Of a DNA stretch of 64,000 bases, positions 11,887-25,058 are shown piece by piece. The stretch is taken from positions 19,600,501-19,664,500 of the forward strand of contig OZ059899.1 of NCBI GenBank assembly GCA_964057225.1, read 5' to 3'. Numbering within the stretch: the stretch's first letter is position 1; each line of letters starts with the position of its first letter. Below the pieces are notes generated by a model that ran no database searches, had not been told where the DNA came from, and was given only the letters and a program-made list of their open reading frames with translations. The DNA is from Auanema rhodensis (Eukaryota > Nematoda > Chromadorea > Rhabditida > Rhabditidae). A program made the position numbers and the translations under genes.

Positions 11887-13990
11887 CACCCTGAAAAATT
11901 GATTTTTTCGTTGAATAACATTGTCCATCGTCTTCGCCTTGAAAAAAGGAATCTAAAAACATCTACTTTTTGTGAAATTATTTTGAAATTTTTAGGGAAA
12001 ATTTTGGTCAAAATGTTTTTGGAAGCAATGTTGAGTGTACATGGAAACTCAACATACACTAATGCATCATTTTTCAAACGATCATAACTAATTTTTGTAT
12101 CAAGCGTTTCTCAATGTAGTATAGTGCATTCGATGCGGATTTTTAAGCTGCGTCGATCTGTGTTATCAGATTTGCGCTAGCTTAAAAATGCACCGAGATA
12201 TCAACTGATATAAGTTTACACTTATATCCTCGATTTTCACCCTGGAGAATTAATTTTTTCGTTGAATAACAATGTCCATCGTCTTCGCCTTAAAAAAAAA
12301 ATCTAAAAACATCTACTTTTTGTGAAATTATTTTGAAATTTTTAGGCAAAATTTTTGTCAAAATGTTTTTGAAAGCAATGTTGAGTGTACATGGAAACTC
12401 AACATACACTAATGCATCATTTTTCAAACAATCATAAATAATTTTTGTACTGAGCGTTTCTCAATGTAGTATAGTGCATTCGATGCGGATTTTTAAGCTG
12501 CGTCGATCTATGTTATCAGATTTGCACTAGCTTAAAAATGCACCGAGATATCAACTGATATAAGTTCACACTTATATCCTCGATTTTCACCCTGAAGAAT
12601 TAATTTTTTCGTTGAATAACATTGTCCATCATCTTCGCCTTGAAAAAAGGAATCTAAAAACAACTACTTTTTGTGAAATTATTTTGAAATTTTTAGGCAA
12701 AATTTTTGTCAAAATGTTTTTGGAAGCAATGTTGAGTGTACATGGAAACTCAACATACACTAATGCATCATTTTTCAAACAATCATAAATAATTTTTGTA
12801 TTGAGCGTTTCTCAATGTAGTATAATGCACTCGATGCGGATTTTTAAGCTGCGTCGATCTGTGTTATCAGATTTGCACTAGCTTAAAAATGAACCGAGAT
12901 ATCAACTGATATAAGTTCACACTTATATCCTCGATTTTCACCCTGAAAAATTGATTTTTTCGTTGAATAACATTGTCCATCGTCTTCGCCTTGAAAAAAG
13001 GAATCTAAAAACATCTACTTTTTGTGAAATTATTTTGAAATTTTTAGGGAAAATTTTGGTCAAAATGTTTTTGGAAGCAATGTTGAGTGTACATGGAAAC
13101 TCAACATACACTAATGCATCATTTTTCAAACGATCATAACTAATTTTTGTATTGAGCGTTTCTCAATGTAGTATAGTGCATTCGATGCGGATTTTTAAGC
13201 TGCGTCGATCTGTGTTATCAGATTTGCGCTAGCTTAAAAATGCACCGAGATATCAACTGATATAAGTTTACACTTATATCCTCGATTTTCACCCTGGAGA
13301 ATTAATTTTTTCGTTGAATAACAATGTCCATCGTCTTCGCCTTAAAAAAAAAATCTAAAAACATCTACTTTTTGTGAAATTATTTTGAAATTTTTAGGCA
13401 AAATTTTTGTCAAAATGTTTTTGAAAGCAATGTTGAGTGTACATGGAAACTCAACATACACTAATGCATCATTTTTCAAACGATCATAAATAATTTTTGT
13501 ATTGAGCGTTTCTCAATGTAGTATAGTGCATTCGATGCGGAATTTTAAGCTGCGTCGATCTATGTTATCAGATTTGCACTAGCTTAAAAATGCACCGAGA
13601 TATCAACTGATATAAGTTCACACTTATATCCTCGATTTTCACCCTGAAGAATTAATTTTTTCGTTGAATAACATTGTCCATCATCTTCGCCTTGAAAAAG
13701 GGAATCTAAAAACAACTACTTTTTGTGAAATTATTTCGAAATTTTTAGGTAAAATTTTTGTCAAAATGTTTTTGAAAGCAATGTTGAGTGTACATGGAAA
13801 CTCAACATACACTAATGCATCATTTTTCAAACGATCATGACTAATTTTTGTATTGAGCGTTTCTCAATGTAGTATAATGCACTCGATGCGGATTTTTAAG
13901 CTGCGTCGATCTGTGTTATCAGATTTGCACTAGCTTAAAAATGAACCGAGATATCAACTGATATAAGTTCACACTTATATCCTCGATTTT
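11887..13990 (+). repeat. Satellite B partial trimer repeat (1052 bp offset)
   Basis: Three consecutive monomers starting at 11887 are echoed by three starting at 12939. The first has CCTGAAAAATTGATT, the second CCTGGAGAATTAATT with AACAATGTCC and the one-base-shorter A run, and the third CATCATCTTCG. The 1052-bp spacing is 3 x 351 minus 1. The copies differ at several sites, for example CAAACAATC against CAAACGATC. The same second-type monomer appears once more near 19610. Confidence 0.75.
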
Positions 13991-16900
13991 CACCCTGAAG
14001 AATTAATTTTTTCGTTGAATAACATTGTCCATCATCTTCGCCTTGAAAAAAGAAATCTAAAAACGACTACTTTTTGTGAAATTATTTCGAAATTTTTAGG
14101 TAAAATTTTTGTCAAAATGTTTTTGAAAGCAATGTTGAGTGTACATGGAAACTCAACATACACTAATGGATCATTTTTCAAACGATCATGACTAATTTTT
14201 GTATTGAGCGTTTCTCAATGTAGTATAATGCACTCGATGCGGATTTTTAAGCTGCTTCGATCTGTGTTATCAGATTTGCGCTAGCTTAAAAATGCACCGA
14301 GATATCAACTGATATAAGTTCACACTTATATCCTCGATTTTCACCCTGAAGAATTAATTTTTTTGTTGAATAACATTGTCCATCGTCTTCGCCTTGAAAA
14401 AAGAAATCTAAAAACATCTACTTTTTGTGAAATTATTTTGAAATTTTTAGGTAAAATTTTTGTCAAAATGTTTTTGAAAGCAATGTTGAGTGTACATGGA
14501 AACTCAACATACACTAATGCATCATTTTTCAAACGATCATGACTAATTTTTGTATTGAGCGTTTCTCAATGTAGTATAATGCACTCGATGCGGATTTTAA
14601 AGCTGCTTCGATCTGTGTTATCAGATTTGCGCTAGCTTAAAAATGCACCGAGATATCAACTGATATAAGTTCACACTTATATCCTCGATTTTCACCCTGA
14701 AGAATTAATTTTTTTGTTGAATAACATTGTCCATCGTCTTCGCCTTGAAAAAAGAAATCTAAAAACATCTACTTTTTGTGAAATTATTTTGAAATTTTTC
14801 GGAAAACTTTTTGTCAAAATGTTTTTGGAAGCAATGTTGAGTGTACATGGAAACTCAACATACACTAATACATCATTTTCTAAACGATCATAACTAATTT
14901 TTGTATTGAGGGTTTCTCAATGTAATATAGTGCATTCGATGCGGATTTTTAAGCTGCGTCGATCTGTGTTATCAGATTTGCGCTAGCTTAAAAATGCACC
15001 GAGATATCAACTGATATAAGTTCACACTTATATCCTCGATTTTCACCCTGAAGAATTAATTTTTTCGTTGAATAACATTGTCCATCGTCTTTGCCTTGAA
15101 AAAAGGAATCTAAAAACAACTACTTTTTGTGAAATTATTTCGAAATTTTTAGGTAAAATTTTTGTCAAAATGTTTTTGAAAGCAATGTTGAGTGTACATG
15201 GAAACTCAACATACACTAATGCATCATTTTTCAAACGATCATGACTAATTTTTGTATTGAGCGTTTCTCAATGTAGTATAATGCACTCGATGCGGATTTT
15301 TAAGCTGCGTCGATCTATGTTATCAGATTTGCGCTATCTTTAAAATGCACCGAGATATCAACTGTTATAAGTTCACACTTATATCCTCGATTTTCACCCT
15401 GAAGAATTAATTTTTTCGTTGAATAACATTGTCCATCATCTTCGCCTTGAAAAAAGAAATCTAAAAACGACTACTTTTTGTGAAATTATTTCGAAATTTT
15501 TAGGTAAAATTTTTGTCAAAATGTTTTTGAAAGCAATGTTGAGTGTACATGGAAACTCAACATACACTAATGGATCATTTTTCAAACGATCATGACTAAT
15601 TTTTGTATTGAGCGTTTCTCAATGTAGTATAATGCACTCGATGCGGATTTTTAAGCTGCTTCGATCTGTGTTATCAGATTTGCGCTAGCTTAAAAATGCA
15701 CCGAGATATCAACTGATATAAGTTCACACTTATATCCTCGATTTTCACCCTGAAGAATTAATTTTTTTGTTGAATAACATTGTCCATCGTCTTCGCCTTG
15801 AAAAAAGAAATCTAAAAACATCTACTTTTTGTGAAATTATTTTGAAATTTTTAGGCAAAATTTTTGTCAAAATGTTTTTGGAAGCAATGTTGAGTGTACA
15901 TGGAAACTCAACATACACTAATGCATCATTTTTCAAACAATCATAAATAATTTTTGTATTGAGCGTTTCTCAATGTAGTATAATGCACTCGATGCGGATT
16001 TTTAAGCTGCGTCGATCTGTGTTATCAGATTTGCACTAGCTTAAAAATGAACCGAGATATCAACTGATATAAGTTCACACTTATATCCTCGATTTTCACC
16101 CTGAAAAATTGATTTTTTCGTTGAATAACATTGTCCATCGTCTTCGCCTTGAAAAAAGGAATCTAAAAACATCTACTTTTTGTGAAATTATTTTGAAATT
16201 TTTAGGGAAAATTTTGGTCAAAATGTTTTTGGAAGCAATGTTGAGTGTACATGGAAACTCAACATACACTAATGCATCATTTTTCAAACGATCATAACTA
16301 ATTTTTGTATTGAGGGTTTCTCAATGTAATATAGTGCATTCGATGCGGATTTTTAAGCTGCGTCGATCTGTGTTATCAGATTTGCGCTAGCTTAAAAATG
16401 CACCGAGATATCAACTGATATAAGTTCACACTTATATCCTCGATTTTCACCCTGAAGAATTAATTTTTTCGTTGAATAACATTGTCCATCGTCTTTGCCT
16501 TGAAAAAAGGAATCTAAAAACAACTACTTTTTGTGAAATTATTTCGAAATTTTTAGGTAAAATTTTTGTCAAAATGTTTTTGAAAGCAATGTTGAGTGTA
16601 CATGGAAACTCAACATACACTAATGCATCATTTTTCAAACGATCATGACTAATTTTTGTATTGAGCGTTTCTCAATGTAGTATAATGCACTCGATGCGGA
16701 TTTTTAAGCTGCGTCGATCTGTGTTATCAGATTTGCACTAGCTTAAAAATGAACCGAGATATCAACTGATATAAGTTCACACTTATATCCTCGATTTTCA
16801 CCCTGAAAAATTGATTTTTTCGTTGAATAACATTGTCCATCGTCTTCGCCTTGAAAAAAGGAATCTAAAAACATCTACTTTTTGTGAAATTATTTTGAAA

Positions 16901-19900
16901 TTTTTAGGGAAAATTTTGGTCAAAATGTTTTTGGAAGCAATGTTGAGTGTACATGGAAACTCAACATACACTAATGCATCATTTTTCAAACAATCATAAA
17001 TAATTTTTGTATTGAGCGTTTCTCAATGTAGTATAATGCACTCGATGCGGATTTTTAAGCTGCGTCGATCTATGTTATCAGATTTGCACTAGCTTAAAAA
17101 TGCACCGAGATATCAACTGATATAAGTTCACACTTATATCCTCGATTTTCACCCTGAAGAATTAATTTTTTCGTTGAATAACATTGTCCATCATCTTCGC
17201 CTTGAAAAAGGGAATCTAAAAACAACTACTTTTTGTGAAATTATTTCGAAATTTTTAGGTAAAATTTTTGTCAAAATGTTTTTGAAAGCAATGTTGAGTG
17301 TACATGGAAACTCAACATACACTAATGCATCATTTTTCAAACGATCATGACTAATTTTTGTATTGAGCGTTTCTCAATGTAGTATAATGCACTCGATGCG
17401 GATTTTTAAGCTGCGTCGATCTGTGTTATCAGATTTGCGCTAGCTTAAAAATGCACCGAGATATCAACTGAAATAAGTTAACACATATATCCTCGATTTT
17501 CACCCTGAAGAATTAATTTTTTCGTTGAATAACATTGTCCATCATCTTCGCCTTGAAAAAAGGAATCTAAAAACGACTACTTTTTGTGAAATTATTTCGA
17601 AATTTTTAGGTAAAATTTTTGTCAAAATGTTTTTGAAAGCAATGTTGAGTGTACATGGAAACTCAACATACACTAATGCATCATTTTTCAAACGATCATG
17701 ACTAATTTTTGTATTGAGCGTTTCTCAATGTAGTATAATGCACTCGATGCGGATTTTTAAGCTGCTTCGATCTGTGTTATCAGATTTGCGCTAGCTTAAA
17801 AATGCACCGAGATATCAACTGATATAAGTTCACACTTATATCCTCGATTTTCACCCTGAAGAATTAATTTTTTTGTTGAATAACATTGTCCATCGTCTTC
17901 GCCTTGAAAAAAGAAATCTAAAAACATCTACTTTTTGTGAAATTATTTTGAAATTTTTCGGAAAAATTTTTGTCAAAATGTTTTTGGAAGCAATGTTGAG
18001 TGTACATGGAAACTCAACATACACTAATACATCATTTTCTAAACGATCATAACTAATTTTTGTATTGAGGGTTTCTCAATGTAATATAGTGCATTCGATG
18101 CGGATTTTTAAGCTGCGTCGATCTATGTTATCAGATTTGCGCTATCTTTAAAATGCACCGAGATATCAACTGTTATAAGTTCACACTTATATCCTCGATT
18201 TTCACCCTGAAGAATTAATTTTTTTGTTGAATAACATTGTCCATCGTCTTCGCCTTGAAAAAAGAAATCTAAAAACATCTACTTTTTGTGAAATTATTTT
18301 GAAATTTTTCGGAAAAATTTTTGTCAAAATGTTTTTGGAAGCAATGTTGAGTGTACATGGAAACTCAACATACACTAATACATCATTTTCTAAACGATCA
18401 TAACTAATTTTTGTATTGAGGGTTTCTCAATGTAATATAGTGCATTCGATGCGGATTTTTAAGCTGCGTCGATCTGTGTTATCAGATTTGCGCTAGCTTA
18501 AAAATGCACCGAGATATCAACTGATATAAGTTCACACTTATATCCTCGATTTTCACCCTGAAGAATTAATTTTTTCGTTGAATAACATTGTCCATCGTCT
18601 TTGCCTTGAAAAAAGGAATCTAAAAACAACTACTTTTTGTGAAATTATTTCGAAATTTTTAGGTAAAATTTTTGTCAAAATGTTTTTGAAAGCAATGTTG
18701 AGTGTACATGGAAACTCAACATACACTAATGCATCATTTTTCAAACGATCATGACTAATTTTTGTATTGAGCGTTTCTCAATGTAGTATAATGCACTCGA
18801 TGCGGATTTTTAAGCTGCGTCGATCTGTGTTATCAGATTTGCGCTAGCTTAAAAATGCACCGAGATATCAACTGATATAAGTTCACACTTATATCCTCGA
18901 TTTTCACCCTGAAGAATTAATTTTTTCGTTGAATAACATTGTCCATCGTCTTTGCCTTGAAAAAAGGAATCTAAAAACAACTACTTTTTGTGAAATTATT
19001 TCGAAATTTTTAGGTAAAATTTTTGTCAAAATGTTTTTGAAAGCAATGTTGAGTGTACATGGAAACTCAACATACACTAATGCATCATTTTTCAAACGAT
19101 CATGACTAATTTTTGTATTGAGCGTTTCTCAATGTAGTATAATGCACTCGATGCGGATTTTTAAGCTGCGTCGATCTGTGTTATCAGATTTGCACTAGCT
19201 TAAAAATGAACCGAGATATCAACTGATATAAGTTCACACTTATATCCTCGATTTTCACCCTGAAAAATTGATTTTTTCGTTGAATAACATTGTCCATCGT
19301 CTTCGCCTTGAAAAAAGGAATCTAAAAACATCTACTTTTTGTGAAATTATTTTGAAATTTTTAGGGAAAATTTTGGTCAAAATGTTTTTGGAAGCAATGT
19401 TGAGTGTACATGGAAACTCAACATACACTAATGCATCATTTTTCAAACGATCATAACTAATTTTTGTATTAAGAGTTTCTCAATGTAGTATAGTGCATTC
19501 GATGCGGATTTTTAAGCTGCGTCGATCTGTGTTATCAGATTTGCGCTAGCTTAAAAATGCACCGAGATATCAACTGATATAAGTTTACACTTATATCCTC
19601 GATTTTCACCCTGGAGAATTAATTTTTTCGTTGAATAACAATGTCCATCGTCTTCGCCTTAAAAAAAAAATCTAAAAACATCTACTTTTTGTGAAATTAT
19701 TTTGAAATTTTTAGGGAAAATTTTGGTCAAAATGTTTTTGGAAGCAATGTTGAGTGTACATGAAAACTCAACATACACTAATGCATCATTTTTCAAACGA
19801 TCATAACTAATTTTTGTATTGAGCGTTTCTCAATGTAGTATAGTGCATTCGATGCGGATTTTTAAGCTGCGTCGATCTATGTTATCAGATTTGCGCTATC

Positions 19901-20846
19901 TTTAAAATGCACCGAGATATCAACTGTTATAAGTTCACACTTATATCCTCGATTTTCACCCTGAAGAATTAATTTTTTTGTTGAATAACATTGTCCATCG
20001 TCTTCGCCTTGAAAAAAGAAATCTAAAAACATCTACTTTTTGTGAAATTATTTTGAAACTTTTCGGAAAAATTTTTGTCAAAATGTTTTTGGAAGCAATG
20101 TTGAGTGTACATGGAAACTCAACATACACTAATACATCATTTTCTAAACGATCATAACTAATTTTTGTATTGAGGGTTTCTCAATGTAATATAGTGCATT
20201 CGATGCGGATTTTTAAGCTGCGTCGATCTGTGTTATCAGATTTGCGCTAGCTTAAAAATGCACCGAGATATCAACTGATATAAGTTCACACTTATAATCT
20301 CGATTTTCACCCTGAAGAATTAATTTTTTCGTTGAATAACATTGTCCATCGTTTTTGCCTTGAAAAAAGGAATCTAAAAACATCTACTTTTTGTGAAATT
20401 ATTTTGATATTTTTAGGCAAAATTTTTGTCAAAATGTTTTTGGAAGCAATGTTGAGTGTACATGGAAACTCAACATACACTAATGCATCATTTTTCAAAC
20501 GATCATAACTAATTTTTGTATTAAGCGTTTCTCAATGTTGTATAGTGCATTCGATGCGGATTTTTAAGCTGCGTCGATCTGTGTTATCAGATTTGCGCTA
20601 GCTTAAAAATGCACCGAGATATCAACTGATATAAGTTTACACTTATAATCTCGATTTTCACCCTGAAGAATTAATTTTTTCGTTGAATAACATTGTCCAT
20701 CGTTTTTGCCTTGAAAAAAGGAATCTAAAAACATCTACTTTTTGTGAAATTATTTTGATATTTTTAGGCAAAATTTTTGTCAAAATGTTTTTGAAAGCAA
20801 TGTTGAGTGTACATGGAAACTCAACATACACTAATGCATCATTTTT

Positions 20847-22952
20847 CAAACAATCATAAATAATTTTTGTATTGAGCGTTTCTCAATGTAGTATAATGCA
20901 CTCGATGCGGATTTTTAAGCTGCGTCGATCTGTGTTATCAGATTTGCACTAGCTTAAAAATGCACCGAGATATCAACTGATATAAGTTCACACTTATATC
21001 CTCGATTTTCACCCTGAAGAATTAATTTTTTCGTTGAATAACATTGTCCATCATCTTCGCCTTGAAAAAAGGAATCTAAAAACAACTACTTTTTGTGAAA
21101 TTATTTCGAAATTTTTAGGTAAAATTTTTGTCAAAATGTTTTTGAAAGCAATGTTGAGTGTACATGGAAACTCAACATACACTAATGCATCATTTTTCAA
21201 ACGATCATGACTAATTTTTGTATTGAGCGTTTCTCAATGTAGTATAATGCACTCGATGCGGATTTTTAAGCTGCGTCGATCTGTGTTATCAGATTTGCAC
21301 TAGCTTAAAAATGAACCGAGATATCAACTGATATAAGTTCACACTTATATCCTCGATTTTCACCCTGAAGAATTAATTTTTTCGTTGAGTAACATTGTCC
21401 ATCATCTTCGCCTTGAAAAAAGGAATCTAAAAACAACTACTTTTTGTGAAATTATTTCGAAATTTTTAGGCAAAATTTTTGTCAAAATGTTTTTGAAAGC
21501 AATGTTGAGTGTACATGGAAACTCAACATACACTAATGCATCATTTTTCAAACGATCATGACTAATTTTTGTATTGAGCGTTTCTCAATGTAGTATAATG
21601 CACTCGATGCGGAGTTTTAAGCTGCTTCGATCTGTGTTATCAGATTTGCGCTAGCTTAAAAATGCACCGAGATATCAACTGATATAAGTTCACACTTATA
21701 TCCTCGATTTTCACCCTGAAGAATTAATTTTTTCGTTGAATAACATTGTCCATCATCTTCGCCTTGAAAAAGGGAATCTAAAAACGACTACTTTTTGTGA
21801 AATTATTTTGAAATTTTTAGGTAAAATTTTTGTCAAAATGTTTTTGAAAGCAATGTTGAGTGTACATGGAAACTCAACATACACTAATGCATCATTTTTC
21901 AAACGATCATAACTAATTTTTGTATTGAGCGTTTCTCAATGTAGTATAGTGCATTCGATGCGGATTTTTAAGCTGCGTCGATCTATGTTATCAGATTTGC
22001 GCTATCTTTAAAATGCACCGAGATATCAACTGTTATAAGTTCACACTTATATCCTCGATTTTCACCCTGAAGAATTAATTTTTTTGTTGAATAACATTGT
22101 CCATCGTCTTCGCCTTGAAAAAAGAAATCTAAAAACATCTACTTTTTGTGAAATTATTTTGAAATTTTTCGGGAAAATTTTTGTCAAAATGTTTTTGGAA
22201 GCAATGTTGAGTGTACATGGAAACTCAACATACACTAATACATCATTTTCTAAACGATCATAACTAATTTTTGTATTGAGGGTTTCTCAATGTAATATAG
22301 TGCATTCGATGCGGATTTTTAAGCTGCGTCGATCTGTGTTATCAGATTTGCACTAGCTTAAAAATGCACCGAGATATCAACTGATATAAGTTCACACTTA
22401 TATCCTCGATTTTCACCCTGAAGAATTAATTTTTTCGTTGAATAACATTGTCCATCATCTTCGCCTTGAAAAAAGGAACCTAAAAACAACTACTTTTTGT
22501 GAAATTATTTTGAAATTTTTAGGTAAAATTTTTGTCAAAATGTTTTTGAAAGCAATGTTGAGTGTACATGGAAACTCAACATACACTAATGCATCATTTT
22601 TCAAACGATCATGACTAATTTTTGTATTGAGCGTTTCTCAATGTAGTATAATGCACTCGATGCGGAGTTTTAAGCTGCTTCGATCTGTGTTATCAGATTT
22701 GCGCTAGCTTAAAAATGCACCGAGATATCAACTGATATAAGTTCACACTTATATCCTCGATTTTCACCCTGAAGAATTAATTTTTTCGTTGAATAACATT
22801 GTCCATCGTCTTCGCCTTGAAAAAAGAAATCTAAAAACATCTACTTTTTGTGAAATTATTTTGAAATTTTTCGGGAAAATTTTTGTCAAAATGTTTTTGG
22901 AAGCAATGTTGAGTGTACATGGAAACTCAACATACACTAATGCATCATTTTT
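20847..22952 (+). repeat. Satellite B higher-order repeat, copy 1 (6 monomers, 2106 bp)
   Basis: Private variants recur 2106 bp (6 x 351) downstream: CAAACAATC at 20847 and 22953, GTTGAGT at 21384 and 23490, GCGGAGTTTTAAG at 21609 and 23715, and GGAACC at 22475 and 24581. The match stays close through about 22795 and its partner near 24900. Confidence 0.9.
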
Positions 22953-25058
22953 CAAACAATCATAAATAATTTTTGTATTGAGCGTTTCTCAATGTAGTAT
23001 AATGCACTCGATGCGGATTTTTAAGCTGCGTCGATCTGTGTTATCAGATTTGCACTAGCTTAAAAATGCACCGAGATATCAACTGATATAAGTTCACACT
23101 TATATCCTCGATTTTCACCCTGAAGAATTAATTTTTTCGTTGAATAACATTGTCCATCATCTTCGCCTTGAAAAAAGGAATCTAAAAACAACTACTTTTT
23201 GTGAAATTATTTCGAAATTTTTAGGTAAAATTTTTGTCAAAATGTTTTTGAAAGCAATGTTGAGTGTACATGGAAACTCAACATACACTAATGCATCATT
23301 TTTCAAACGATCATGACTAATTTTTGTATTGAGCGTTTCTCAATGTAGTATAATGCACTCGATGCGGATTTTTAAGCTGCGTCGATCTGTGTTATCAGAT
23401 TTGCACTAGCTTAAAAATGAACCGAGATATCAACTGATATAAGTTCACACTTATATCCTCGATTTTCACCCTGAAGAATTAATTTTTTCGTTGAGTAACA
23501 TTGTCCATCATCTTCGCCTTGAAAAAAGGAATCTAAAAACAACTACTTTTTGTGAAATTATTTCGAAATTTTTAGGCAAAATTTTTGTCAAAATGTTTTT
23601 GAAAGCAATGTTGAGTGTACATGGAAACTCAACATACACTAATGCATCATTTTTCAAACGATCATGACTAATTTTTGTATTGAGCGTTTCTCAATGTAGT
23701 ATAATGCACTCGATGCGGAGTTTTAAGCTGCTTCGATCTGTGTTATCAGATTTGCGCTAGCTTAAAAATGCACCGAGATATCAACTGATATAAGTTCACA
23801 CTTATATCCTCGATTTTCACCCTGAAGAATTAACTTTTTCGTTGAATAACATTGTCCATCATCTTCGCCTTGAAAAAGGGAATCTAAAAACGACTACTTT
23901 TTGTGAAATTATTTTGAAATTTTTAGGTAAAATTTTTGTCAAAATGTTTTTGAAAGCAATGTTGAGTGTACATGGAAACTCAACATACACTAATGCATCA
24001 TTTTTCAAACGATCATAACTAATTTTTGTATTGAGCGTTTCTCAATGTAGTATAGTGCATTCGATGCGGATTTTTAAGCTGCGTCGATCTATGTTATCAG
24101 ATTTGCGCTATCTTTAAAATGCACCGAGATATCAACTGTTATAAGTTCACACTTATATCCTCGATTTTCACCCTGAAGAATTAATTTTTTTGTTGAATAA
24201 CATTGTCCATCGTCTTCGCCTTGAAAAAAGAAATCTAAAAACATCTACTTTTTGTGAAATTATTTTGAAATTTTTCGGGAAAATTTTTGTCAAAATGTTT
24301 TTGGAAGCAATGTTGAGTGTACATGGAAACTCAACATACACTAATACATCATTTTCTAAACGATCATAACTAATTTTTGTATTGAGGGTTTCTCAATGTA
24401 ATATAGTGCATTCGATGCGGATTTTTAAGCTGCGTCGATCTGTGTTATCAGATTTGCACTAGCTTAAAAATGCACCGAGATATCAACTGATATAAGTTCA
24501 CACTTATATCCTCGATTTTCACCCTGAAGAATTAATTTTTTCGTTGAATAACATTGTCCATCATCTTCGCCTTGAAAAAAGGAACCTAAAAACAACTACT
24601 TTTTGTGAAATTATTTTGAAATTTTTAGGTAAAATTTTTGTCAAAATGTTTTTGAAAGCAATGTTGAGTGTACATGGAAACTCAACATACACTAATGCAT
24701 CATTTTTCAAACGATCATGACTAATTTTTGTATTGAGCGTTTCTCAATGTAGTATAATGCACTCGATGCGGATTTTTAAGCTGCTTCGATCTGTGTTATC
24801 AGATTTGCGCTAGCTTAAAAATGCACCGAGATATCAACTGATATAAGTTCACACTTATATCCTCGATTTTCACCCTGAAGAATTAATTTTTTCGTTGAAT
24901 AACAATGTCCATCATCTTCGCCTTGAAAAAAGGAACCTAAAAACATCTACTTTTTGTGAAATTATTTTGAAATTTTTAGGCAAAATTTTTGTCAAAATGT
25001 TTTTGAAAGCAATGTTGAGTGTACATGGAAACTCAACATACACTAATGCATCATTTTT
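22953..25058 (+). repeat. Satellite B higher-order repeat, copy 2 (6 monomers, 2106 bp)
   Basis: This is the tandem copy of the preceding block. The match holds to about 24900, where ACATTGTCC changes to ACAATGTCC and the sequence leaves the shared haplotype. One clear single difference within the match is GCGGAGTTT near 22670 against GCGGATTTT near 24776. The GTTGAGT variant appears again at 25947, 7 monomers further, showing more shuffling beyond the tandem pair. Confidence 0.85.

Noticed and set aside
12606-12624. CENP-B box in satellite B (TTTCGTTGAATAACATT).
   Set aside because: The first half matches the known box (TTTCGTTG), but the essential CGGG core is absent. Only about 5 of the 9 essential positions fit. 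It is kept only as a shared B/C motif.
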